This document shows, piece after piece, positions 26,660 through 34,081 of a stretch of 45,418 nucleotides of DNA. Source of the stretch: CAZMVU01 sp964569295 (GTDB lineage: Bacteria > Hydrogenedentota > Hydrogenedentia > Hydrogenedentales > JAGMZX01); the NCBI GenBank assembly GCA_964569295.1, contig CAZMVU010000012.1:1-45418 (forward strand), in the 5' to 3' direction. Positions within the stretch are counted from its first letter, which is position 1, and every line of letters begins with the position of its first letter. The notes beneath the pieces were generated by a model. It was not told the origin of the DNA. It worked only from the letters and a program-made list of their open reading frames with translations, and searched no databases. The translations under genes were made by a program, and so were the position numbers.

Positions 26660-27472
26660 ATGACAGAAAACAACGCCAACAACGAAACCATCATTCAAGT
26701 ACGCGACCTCGTGGTGAAGTACGGTGCGCACACAGTGCTCGACGACATCAACTTCGACATCAAGGGCGGCGAGATTTTCGTGATTCTGGGCGGAAGCGGC
26801 TGCGGCAAGTCCACCCTGCTGCGCAACCTGGTGGGGCTTATGCGCCCATACGCAGGCAAGATTTACTTCAAAGGCGTCGACTTCACGGCCATGAGCGACG
26901 AAGAACGCACGGACTTACGCAAAAAGATGGGCATGTGCTTTCAGGGTTCCGCCCTGTTCGGATCAAGCTCGGTGGGTGACAATGTGGCCCTGCCGCTGCG
27001 CGAGCATACGAAACTCGAGGAATCGACCATCGACATCATGACCAAGATCAAGCTCGAGCTCGTGGGACTCGGCGGATTCCAGAATTTCCTGCCCTCGGAG
27101 CTTTCCGGCGGCATGAAAAAACGCGCCGGCATTGCCCGGGCCATGGCTATGGACCCGGAGATCATCTTTTACGACGAACCCTCAGCCGGCCTCGACCCCA
27201 TCGTGGCGGCCGGGCTCGACATGCTCATACGCAAGATGCAACACACCTTCAACCTCACAAGTGTCGTGGTGACGCATGAGATGGAGAGCGTCAAGCTCAT
27301 TGCCGACCGGGTGTGCATGCTCGACAGGGGCCGCATTGTCGGCATAGGCACCCTCGAGGAACTGCAGCGCATCGACCATCCCTATGTGCAGCAGTTTTTC
27401 GCGCGCAAACCGAACGACGAAGCGGAAATCGATTCGGAGGAGTACCTCCGCTCGCTCACGGGCGCGGACTAG
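26660..27472 (+). CDS. mlaF: MlaF-type lipid ABC transporter ATPase
   Basis: The 270-residue ATPase shows Walker A (GGSGCGKST), Q-loop (CFQGSALF), signature (LSGGMKKRAGIARA), Walker B (IIFYDEPSAGLDP) and H-loop (VVTHEME). The variant LSGGM rather than LSGGQ and the GLDPI sequence are typical of MCE-transporter ATPases. It powers lipid movement through MlaE. The C-terminal extension after the last strand (about residues 245-270, acidic) is in the region where E. coli MlaF contacts its partner. An ATG at 26660 is preceded by AAGG; the alternative TTG at 26648 lies within mlaE. Confidence 0.94.
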   Translation: MTENNANNETIIQVRDLVVKYGAHTVLDDINFDIKGGEIFVILGGSGCGKSTLLRNLVGLMRPYAGKIYFKGVDFTAMSDEERTDLRKKMGMCFQGSALFGSSSVGDNVALPLREHTKLEESTIDIMTKIKLELVGLGGFQNFLPSELSGGMKKRAGIARAMAMDPEIIFYDEPSAGLDPIVAAGLDMLIRKMQHTFNLTSVVVTHEMESVKLIADRVCMLDRGRIVGIGTLEELQRIDHPYVQQFFARKPNDEAEIDSEEYLRSLTGAD

Positions 27473-27526
27473 CGATGGCCCGGAAAGTTACACGCCGCAG
27501 AGCGACAGGAAGGGGAAACACGGCCA

Positions 27527-28678
27527 ATGCCTGCTGAAAAGAAAAACTTCACCGTTACCGAAATCAAGGCGGGGATACTCGTGCTCGCCAGCTTGCTGGT
27601 GTTCATTATGTTTATCGCCGTCATCACGAAACTCAACCTGTCACCGCCCGAAACCAAGCAGTTCCACACCTTCTTGAACAGCACCCTCGGCCTCAACCCC
27701 ACCGCCGAAGTACGCTTTGGCGGTATGCGCGCCGGCGTCGTAAATGACATTCGCTACGCACGGCGCGAAGAGGCCCCCAACGCGGCCGAAAGCAACCCGG
27801 AACGCTTGATCCGGGTCGACTTCGAAGTCCTCAGCGATGTGCCCGTGAACGCGCACTGCCTCGCCTCGATCGAGCAAACCACCTTTACCTCCGAATACCA
27901 CCTCGAATTGAGCACTGGCTCCTACGAGGCCGCGCTTCTCGAACCCGGCGCCACGCTGGATTCGCGTCCACAGATGTATGGCCTTATCGAATTGCCGGAT
28001 ACCGGCGGCGCCCTGGAACAGATCGAACAACTCCTGCGCGACGTGCGCACCCTCATCGGGGTAGCGGAAGAGGAAGGGCCCACCCAGGAGAACATGCAAG
28101 AACCGCTGGCGCCGGAAGACTTCCAAATGACCCGCGTCACCGCAGCACTCAAAACACTTCTCGAGGATGTGGACGCACTTCTCGGCGTGAGGGAAGCACG
28201 CGAGAAAGAGCAAGCCACCGGCGAAGAATTCGTGCAACTGGCCGAAGTCACCCGGGAGGTGCAATCGGCGTTGCAGTACCTGCAAGGCCCCATTTTCGAG
28301 GATGGCAATCTGGCTGAAATGCTCCACGAAGCCACCGCCCTCCTTGAAGAACTGAACAGCACCCTGACCGAAAACCGGCGCCCGCTCAACGCCACTATCG
28401 AGAATGCCGCCATTATCTCGGAAGATGTGCAGGGCATTGTCGGCGAACTCACCCCGCAAATCGAAGGCATCCTCGAACGCCTCGAAAACACGCTCGCCAA
28501 TGCGGAAGGCCTGTCGGACAACGCCGCCGATTTCCTCGAGCAGAATCGGCCCGCAATCGAAGACCTTGTCTTCGACCTGAACGAAACGGTGCGCTACCTG
28601 CGCGAATTCTCACGCACCTTGGCGGAACAACCAAGCGCGGTTATCCGCGGGGCAACCCCCCAGGGCCGCAAAGACTGA
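27527..28678 (+). CDS. mlaD: MlaD-type MCE protein with long helical C-terminus
   Basis: The 383-residue protein has one N-terminal membrane anchor (about 15-37). A single MCE domain runs at about 45-150 (NSTLGLNPTAEVRFGGMRAG, VDFEVLSDVPV, HCLASIEQTTF). The rest is a long, mostly helical region with repeated Glu/Leu heptad character up to residue 370. E. coli MlaD is 183 residues, so this form is about twice as long. Extended MCE proteins can form helical tunnels or needles that span the periplasm, so it might bridge to the outer membrane without a separate MlaC; this is inference. AGGAAGGGG lies before the start. Confidence 0.9.
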   Translation: MPAEKKNFTVTEIKAGILVLASLLVFIMFIAVITKLNLSPPETKQFHTFLNSTLGLNPTAEVRFGGMRAGVVNDIRYARREEAPNAAESNPERLIRVDFEVLSDVPVNAHCLASIEQTTFTSEYHLELSTGSYEAALLEPGATLDSRPQMYGLIELPDTGGALEQIEQLLRDVRTLIGVAEEEGPTQENMQEPLAPEDFQMTRVTAALKTLLEDVDALLGVREAREKEQATGEEFVQLAEVTREVQSALQYLQGPIFEDGNLAEMLHEATALLEELNSTLTENRRPLNATIENAAIISEDVQGIVGELTPQIEGILERLENTLANAEGLSDNAADFLEQNRPAIEDLVFDLNETVRYLREFSRTLAEQPSAVIRGATPQGRKD

Positions 28679-28692
28679 ACACGGGAGGAGCC

Positions 28693-29298
28693 ATGAAAGG
28701 CTTGAGTATTGTTGCCGCTGCGCTGGCCCTGCTCGCAGGCTGCGCCACAGCGCCGGAAACCCGCTACCACATGCTGGACATGAGTGCGGCCGGTGAACTC
28801 GCCGATGCCACGGTGAATGTCGAAGTAGACCAGTTGCGCGCGGCCCAGGCGTTGCGCCGGCCCACCCTTATGATCAAGCGTTCGCCCACCGAGGTCGAGT
28901 ATTACGCGGAGCATGAATGGTCCGCGGATGTGGCCGAGTTGGTCACAGAAAAATTCCGTGCGGAATTCGGCGACCCCGTACCCGGGAAACCAACGATTCT
29001 GATCGCAGGGCATATACGCGCGTTCGAACAGGTGGACACGCCGGACGGGCCGAAACCGCACATCAAAATCGAGATTGCCTTCCGCACACCAGACACCAGC
29101 CGGTATGAAGAACCGCTGCTCGAAGTGACCTACGAAAATGACTATAGCGACACGCCGCCAGTGGCCGCCGCTACCGCATCCGCAGATGATCAGGCAACAG
29201 CCGTGGTGCGCGGCCTCTCGAACACCCTCGAAAAACTGGCAGCCACCATCCAACGCGACGCCGTGCGGGCGGCCGCACTCGCGCAGGAAGAAAACTAG
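28693..29298 (+). CDS. ABC-type transport auxiliary lipoprotein (PqiC/YmbA-like)
   Basis: The 201-residue protein has a lipoprotein signal (LALLAGC, Cys at about 17). Its domain resembles the PqiC/YmbA family: TRYHMLDM near the start, then VNVEVDQLRAAQALRRPTLM and EYYAEHEWSADVAELVTEKF. This family accompanies MCE transporters and is anchored in the outer membrane in PqiC systems. It follows mlaD by 14 nt with GGAGGAG, so it belongs to the same operon. Having a PqiC-like subunit with an MlaFED core and a single-MCE MlaD is a mixed arrangement. It could provide the outer-membrane dock. Confidence 0.85.
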   Translation: MKGLSIVAAALALLAGCATAPETRYHMLDMSAAGELADATVNVEVDQLRAAQALRRPTLMIKRSPTEVEYYAEHEWSADVAELVTEKFRAEFGDPVPGKPTILIAGHIRAFEQVDTPDGPKPHIKIEIAFRTPDTSRYEEPLLEVTYENDYSDTPPVAAATASADDQATAVVRGLSNTLEKLAATIQRDAVRAAALAQEEN

Positions 29299-29331
29299 GC
29301 GGCCGCCCGGACGCCGGAAAGACAGGGCACA

Positions 29332-30129
29332 ATGGCACAGGGCAGCCCGGATGTCGAGCACCTGACCGACTACGAGCGGGCCATCTGCTACTACGCCCTT
29401 CCGAAGATGTTGAGCCCCATCACCTTGAGCGTGCTGGTGGCCTATGCCGTGTGTCTGCTCGAAGCGGCCGCCGCCATGGGCTACGGCTTCTTCACCGGCG
29501 ATACCACCTGGACCAATGCCGGCATCGTAGCCACGATCGCCCTCGTGCTCTTCGGCATCCTCGTGTTCACCGGCCACGCACTGCGCAACAACATACGAGA
29601 GCGGCGCCTGCTTGCCGCGGCCCGGGGCGTTCCCAACGCCCTGCGCGACATACCCGACATGCCCGATCCCTTCGCGGACCACGTGCTGCTGCGCCATCCC
29701 ACCCACCGGCCCAGCAAACACTTCGAATGCACCGATGAAAACACCACCACGCGCTACCTCATCGAGGTCGCGCCCAACCGGGCCTGGTGGCGCATCACCA
29801 CGCCCGAGGGCGAAGACCTATGCCGGATGCGCCTCGAAAGCCACGGACCCAGCTTCTCGCTGATCACCGGCCACGCCGGGCGTCTTACCGTCTACCGCGA
29901 CGAAGCCCCGCTGGCAACCATCGTCCCGCGGTTCAGTTGCGGGATCGGACATATGGACATTGAATACCACGCCACTGATACATCCACGACCCATATTCAC
30001 GGCGACACCATCATTCGAGACAAGCGCCGCGTGGGCCGCATCTACCGGCTGCGCGGCTTTCTCTACCTCGACATCAAGCGCGAAGTCTGCGATGAAGCCA
30101 TACTTGCGTACTTCGCCACACTCACCTGA
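29332..30129 (+). CDS. Two-TM protein with beta-rich C-terminal domain
   Basis: The 265-residue protein has two membrane spans (about 28-50 and 62-84). A short polar linker follows, then a 140-residue beta-rich domain (RYLIEVAPNRAWWRITTPEG, GDTIIRDKRRVGRIYRL, FLYLDIKREV). The repeated strand-turn pattern and closing D-x-x-x-L-A-Y-F-A helix recall the tubby/LURP-one/scramblase fold, which binds or moves membrane lipid. That likeness is weak and made by eye. It starts 33 nt after the PqiC-like gene and lies in a run of envelope-lipid genes, which fits a lipid-related role by context. No family is recognised with certainty. Confidence 0.6.
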   Translation: MAQGSPDVEHLTDYERAICYYALPKMLSPITLSVLVAYAVCLLEAAAAMGYGFFTGDTTWTNAGIVATIALVLFGILVFTGHALRNNIRERRLLAAARGVPNALRDIPDMPDPFADHVLLRHPTHRPSKHFECTDENTTTRYLIEVAPNRAWWRITTPEGEDLCRMRLESHGPSFSLITGHAGRLTVYRDEAPLATIVPRFSCGIGHMDIEYHATDTSTTHIHGDTIIRDKRRVGRIYRLRGFLYLDIKREVCDEAILAYFATLT

Positions 30130-30245
30130 CAGCAGACACCCGCGCAGAAAGCGCCCCTCAGGCAGTTGATTTTAGAAACGCGGCCCCCTATCGTATGGCC
30201 TTCGGGCGTGTACATGCGCCCCAACCAAGGTGTGGAGGCCTACCT

Positions 30246-30803
30246 GTGAAATACAAACGTATCCTGAGGATTGTTATGATCGCCGCGGCGGTATATGGCA
30301 CCGGCGCGCTGCCGGCGGCCGCCGAGATGCAGTTCGATGAAGGACGCTGGCGCCTTGAACTAAGCGGCGCGTCCGGACTCTACTCTGGCAGCGAAAACCG
30401 CCGCGATGACCACCTCGTGACCGCCACGGCCGAATACGAGTTCCCCGTGACCAAACGCACCACCCTTGGGCTGCGCCTGTTACCGCTGTTTATATACGAC
30501 CAAAAAGAAAGCGGAGAAGACACCGTGTGGGGCGCCGGCGCGGGCCTGGCATTCCGGGTATACCAACATGCCAACAAACAACGCGGCCTGTTTGCCGAAG
30601 CGTCCGCCAATGCTATCGGACACAAGAACAAATTCTCCGCCAACAGTTCGAATCTTAACTTCCTCGAATCCCTGGGCGTTGGGTATCAATTCAAAAACAA
30701 TTGGCACCTGTCGCTGCGCTGGCAACACATCTCGAATGCTAGTATCAGCAGCAAGAATGCGGGCGCCAATTCGATCGCTCTTTCCGCCGGCATTTCGTTT
30801 TAG
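30246..30803 (+). CDS. pagL: PagL-like lipid A 3-O-deacylase / acyloxyacyl hydrolase-family outer-membrane protein
   Basis: The 185-residue protein has a signal peptide (to about residue 26) and alternating beta-barrel strands. Its C-terminal LRWQHISNASI block matches the catalytic His-x-Ser of PagL (His161, Ser163) and ends in a terminal Phe, as outer-membrane barrels do. PagL removes a 3-O acyl chain from lipid A. The third catalytic residue, Glu in the Pseudomonas enzyme 12 residues after the Ser, is Asn175 here. I chose the GTG at 30246 because GGAGG lies 7 nt upstream; the ATG at 30195 lacks a site and would spoil the signal peptide. It implies LPS in this organism. Confidence 0.82.
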   Translation: MKYKRILRIVMIAAAVYGTGALPAAAEMQFDEGRWRLELSGASGLYSGSENRRDDHLVTATAEYEFPVTKRTTLGLRLLPLFIYDQKESGEDTVWGAGAGLAFRVYQHANKQRGLFAEASANAIGHKNKFSANSSNLNFLESLGVGYQFKNNWHLSLRWQHISNASISSKNAGANSIALSAGISF

Positions 30804-30891
30804 ACAACGGCCGGGTGGGTCAACCCCCGTCACGGAAAGGCACACACACCAAGTCGCTCGGCCACGCTGTCCTGCGGCTCTTCAACAACTC

Positions 30892-32076
30892 ATGGCAAAA
30901 AAGAGCAAGAAAAAAGCGAAGCACCGCCCCCTCCGCAAACTCGTACTGGTCCTGCTGTTCCTACTGATCGCCGCCGGCGGCTATACGGCCCGCCACTTCT
31001 ACCAAGGCGACACCTGGCCACAACTGCGCCAGCAGGCCATGCACACGCGCAATACGCTGCAAGCAGGCTACGAGCGCATCGCAGCATTCGCGCAAACCAG
31101 CGTGCAAGAAGCCGACGGTCTGCTCGAGGCCGCCACCATCGGCCCTCCGCCGGACCATGGGCAAATCCGGGTCTTCTTCGGGCCCACCACCGCACCGAAT
31201 CCCCGTGGTATCGACGATCACCTCGCCGCACTGATCGGCCGCGCCGAAGATCACGCCTATGCCGCTTTCTACGATCTCGGGTTGGACATCGTGGCCGACG
31301 CCCTCATCGAGCGCCACGAGGCCGGCATAACCGTCGCCGTCGTCTCGGACTCCCACTACGAGGATCGCGAGGCCATGGCGGCCGTGCGTGAGGCGGGCAT
31401 CCCCGTCGTGTTCGACAAGCGCAGCGCCTATATGCACAACAAGTTCGTCGTGGTCGACGGCCGCTACGTATGGACCGGCTCGATGAACGTCACACCGAAC
31501 GGCGCCTACCGCAACAACAACAATGCGCTTCTCATCGCCTCGCCGAAGCTCGCCACAAACTACACCCACGAATTCCGCGAAATGTTCGAGGACCGCGCGT
31601 TCGGAGCACGCTCGCCGGAAAACACCACCTACCCCACACTCACCCTCGGCGATGTCTCCATCGAGTGTTACTTCGCACCCGAAGATGACGTGGAAGAGGA
31701 AGTCGTGGCGGAAGTGCGCACGGCGGATGCCACCATCGACTTCATGGCGTTCTCCTACACGAGCGAGCCCATCGCCGAGGCCATGGCCAAGCGTATTGTC
31801 GCCGGGGTCAGCGTGCGCGGCCTGTTCGAGAAACGCAACGCCGGCAGCCAATACAGCCGCGACGACTTCCTCGAGGACGCCGGCGCAACGGTTTACATGG
31901 ATACCAACCCGTACAGCATGCACCACAAGGTCATCATCGTCGACGGGGAAACCGTGGTTACCGGCAGCTACAACTTCTCGAAATCCGCCAACACCCGTAA
32001 CGACGAGAACCTGCTCATCATTCATGACCCGGCGATTGCCAAAGAATATACCGTCGAGTTCGAGGGGTTGCTTTGA
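30892..32076 (+). CDS. Membrane-anchored phospholipase D-like protein (two HKD motifs)
   Basis: The 394-residue protein has a basic N-terminus and one membrane anchor (about 15-37). A linker helix follows, then two Nuc-like PLD half-domains. Each holds a full HxKx4D motif: MHNKFVVVDGRYVWTGSMN and MHHKVIIVDGETVVTGSYN, each followed by an Asn-rich or NDEN stretch. Two complete motifs give an active phosphodiesterase or phosphatidyltransferase. Candidates are phospholipase D, cardiolipin-synthase-like transferase, or nuclease acting in the periplasm. The run of envelope-lipid genes favours a lipid substrate. The ATG at 30892 has only a weak ribosome site; a longer frame overlapping pagL is rejected. 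Confidence 0.85.
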   Translation: MAKKSKKKAKHRPLRKLVLVLLFLLIAAGGYTARHFYQGDTWPQLRQQAMHTRNTLQAGYERIAAFAQTSVQEADGLLEAATIGPPPDHGQIRVFFGPTTAPNPRGIDDHLAALIGRAEDHAYAAFYDLGLDIVADALIERHEAGITVAVVSDSHYEDREAMAAVREAGIPVVFDKRSAYMHNKFVVVDGRYVWTGSMNVTPNGAYRNNNNALLIASPKLATNYTHEFREMFEDRAFGARSPENTTYPTLTLGDVSIECYFAPEDDVEEEVVAEVRTADATIDFMAFSYTSEPIAEAMAKRIVAGVSVRGLFEKRNAGSQYSRDDFLEDAGATVYMDTNPYSMHHKVIIVDGETVVTGSYNFSKSANTRNDENLLIIHDPAIAKEYTVEFEGLL

Positions 32077-32268
32077 GGCGCGTTGCGCGGGCCCGGCGGC
32101 CAAGCCATGTGGCAACTCGCATTCTTGGAATACTCCGCCCAGCATGATATGCTTTCGGCCGGTGGCGGCGTGCTTGCTGGTTTGTGCCCTGTTGGTTGAC
32201 CATGCGCGCAAATGCCAGACATCAAGTGATCCGCTGGAAACGCGGATGAACGGATAGTGAGGGGTTGC

Positions 32269-33111
32269 ATGCACCCTGTATTACTCGAGCTTGGACCCAT
32301 CACATTGTATACCTATGGCTTCATGATTGCCTTGGGGTTTCTTATCGCCCTGTTTCTCCTCCGCCGCGATGCCCCGCATTCGATGGGTATCACACCCGAT
32401 ACGGTCAACGAGATGGCGTTCTGGGTGTTGATAACCGGCCTCGCGGGCACACGCATCCTGCACATCATCCTGTATCCCGATCATTACAGCCTGTCCGACC
32501 CTGTGGGTTGGTTTGCGGTTTGGCGGGGCGGGCTTGTGTTTCAGGGGGCCGTGCCGACGGCGCTCCTCTACTACTACTTTGCGGCACGCCGCTACGGGAT
32601 TCCCTTCTGGCGCGGCCTTGATGTGGCTTTCTCGTATGTTCCGCTCGGCCATGCCTTCGGGCGCGTCGGATGTTTTATGTTTGGCTGTTGTTACGGCAAG
32701 CCCACGGAGGTTCCCTGGGGGGTAGCTTTTCCGGAGGGTAGCCCGGCATGGGACCACGGCCTGCACGCTGCACACGCGGCCTGCACGTATCCATTGCACC
32801 CGACGCAACTCTACAGTGTGGTTGGTCTCCTGCTTATTTTTGGCCTTTTGATGGGCATGCGCCGGTATTCAACAATATTCGACGGCGCCGCGGCCGCAGG
32901 ATACCTCGTGCTCTACGGGGCTTTCCGCTTTGTCGTCGAGTTCTTCCGGGGAGACAATGCGGTGACCGAGCTGGTGGATGGCGTAACACTCTCGCACCAG
33001 CAGTTTTTCGCGCTCGGCATGATTTTGGTGGGGTGCGTGTTGGCTCTAGCATTATGGCGGTACCGGCCGGACGCACCGGATGCGCAGGAGGCACCGGACG
33101 CCAAAGAATAA
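32269..33111 (+). CDS. lgt: Prolipoprotein diacylglyceryl transferase
   Basis: The 280-residue membrane protein has seven spans and the Lgt pattern: GPITLYTYGFMIALGFLIAL near the start, WRGGLVFQGA in the active-site region, and GHAFGRVGCFMFGCCYGKPT with the conserved Arg. Then come PLHPTQLYSVVGLL and FRFVVEFFRGDN. Lgt transfers diacylglycerol from phosphatidylglycerol to the lipobox cysteine of prelipoproteins. Several lipoproteins are encoded in this window. The cysteine-rich GCCYG form is a known Lgt variant. The ATG at 32269 is preceded by GAGGGG; a GTG 12 nt upstream is less likely. The metallophosphoesterase gene follows within 14 nt. Confidence 0.92.
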   Translation: MHPVLLELGPITLYTYGFMIALGFLIALFLLRRDAPHSMGITPDTVNEMAFWVLITGLAGTRILHIILYPDHYSLSDPVGWFAVWRGGLVFQGAVPTALLYYYFAARRYGIPFWRGLDVAFSYVPLGHAFGRVGCFMFGCCYGKPTEVPWGVAFPEGSPAWDHGLHAAHAACTYPLHPTQLYSVVGLLLIFGLLMGMRRYSTIFDGAAAAGYLVLYGAFRFVVEFFRGDNAVTELVDGVTLSHQQFFALGMILVGCVLALALWRYRPDAPDAQEAPDAKE

Positions 33112-33124
33112 CGTCGTGGATCGT

Positions 33125-34024
33125 ATGTGGCGATTTGCACATATCACGGACCCCCACCTCGCGAGCACGCGCGACGGCGAATGGAATAACCGGTTCCTGT
33201 GCAGCATGATGCCGCAGGTCATGGCGTGCCTGCGGCGTGATCTCGCGCAGTTGCAGCCAGAGTTTATTCTGGCCACGGGCGACATCGTATCGCACCAGAC
33301 GCGCGCGGCCATGTTCGAGGCGCGGGATCTCATGGAATCCCTCGGCGTGCCCTATTACCCCATGGGCGGCAACCACGATTTCGTGGTCGAGGAATCGCGC
33401 GATTGGTTTCTCGAGGCCTTTGCCCACCGCCTGCCGGCCCCGCGCCCGTACTACGCCTTTAACCACAAGAACCTGCATTTTGTTGTGCTCGATGCATGGT
33501 GGCTGTGGAGCGATGATACCTTGAGCGCGGTCAGCGAACAGTCCGTGGCAGAGAATATCGAAGTGTCGCTCGCCGGCGCCCGCTGGGCGATCCCCCCCTT
33601 TCAACTCGCCTGGCTCGACGCGCACCTAACCGCGCATCAGGACAAGCCGGTAATCATCGGCGTGCATTATCCCGCGCTCGGTGTACCGCCGCACATGAAA
33701 CGCCCGAACTACAAAGACAGTGGCCACCTCGAGAACGGCGGGCTGCTCATCGACCTATTATCCGCGCACAACCGGGTCCGCGCGATTTTCTCGGGACATA
33801 TGCACATGAACTACATAACCCAGGCGAGCGGCATTGTGCAGGTAGTGACCTCGGCCCTGCCGGAATTCCCGGTGGAATACCGCGATGTCCGCGTCTATCA
33901 GGATCGCCTCGAGATCGAGACCCGCCCCCTCAGCGACCCCACCTTCACCGCGCGTTCCCTCAAGCCCGGCCGCGAATGGACCCGCGGCACCCCCGACGAC
34001 CGTACACGCACGATTCCGCTGTGA
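33125..34024 (+). CDS. Calcineurin-like metallophosphoesterase
   Basis: The 299-residue protein has all five motifs of the family: ITDPHLA (D-x-H), LATGDIVS (GD), MGGNHDF (GNHD), IGVHYP (H) and FSGHMHMN (GHxH). It is a dinuclear-metal phosphodiesterase or phosphatase of the Icc/CpdA type. Cyclic nucleotides, phospholipids or sugar phosphates are possible substrates. No signal peptide is seen, so it is probably cytoplasmic. The ATG at 33125 puts the first strand at the N-terminus; a GTG at 33116 is also possible, and an earlier ATG overlaps lgt. The gene ends the plus-strand run and converges on the lyase-like gene. Confidence 0.9.
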   Translation: MWRFAHITDPHLASTRDGEWNNRFLCSMMPQVMACLRRDLAQLQPEFILATGDIVSHQTRAAMFEARDLMESLGVPYYPMGGNHDFVVEESRDWFLEAFAHRLPAPRPYYAFNHKNLHFVVLDAWWLWSDDTLSAVSEQSVAENIEVSLAGARWAIPPFQLAWLDAHLTAHQDKPVIIGVHYPALGVPPHMKRPNYKDSGHLENGGLLIDLLSAHNRVRAIFSGHMHMNYITQASGIVQVVTSALPEFPVEYRDVRVYQDRLEIETRPLSDPTFTARSLKPGREWTRGTPDDRTRTIPL

Positions 34025-34081
34025 GGGGCGGCTTTGACGCGCTTGCGTCTTGGACAGCGCATGAACTTGGATAAACGCTGA

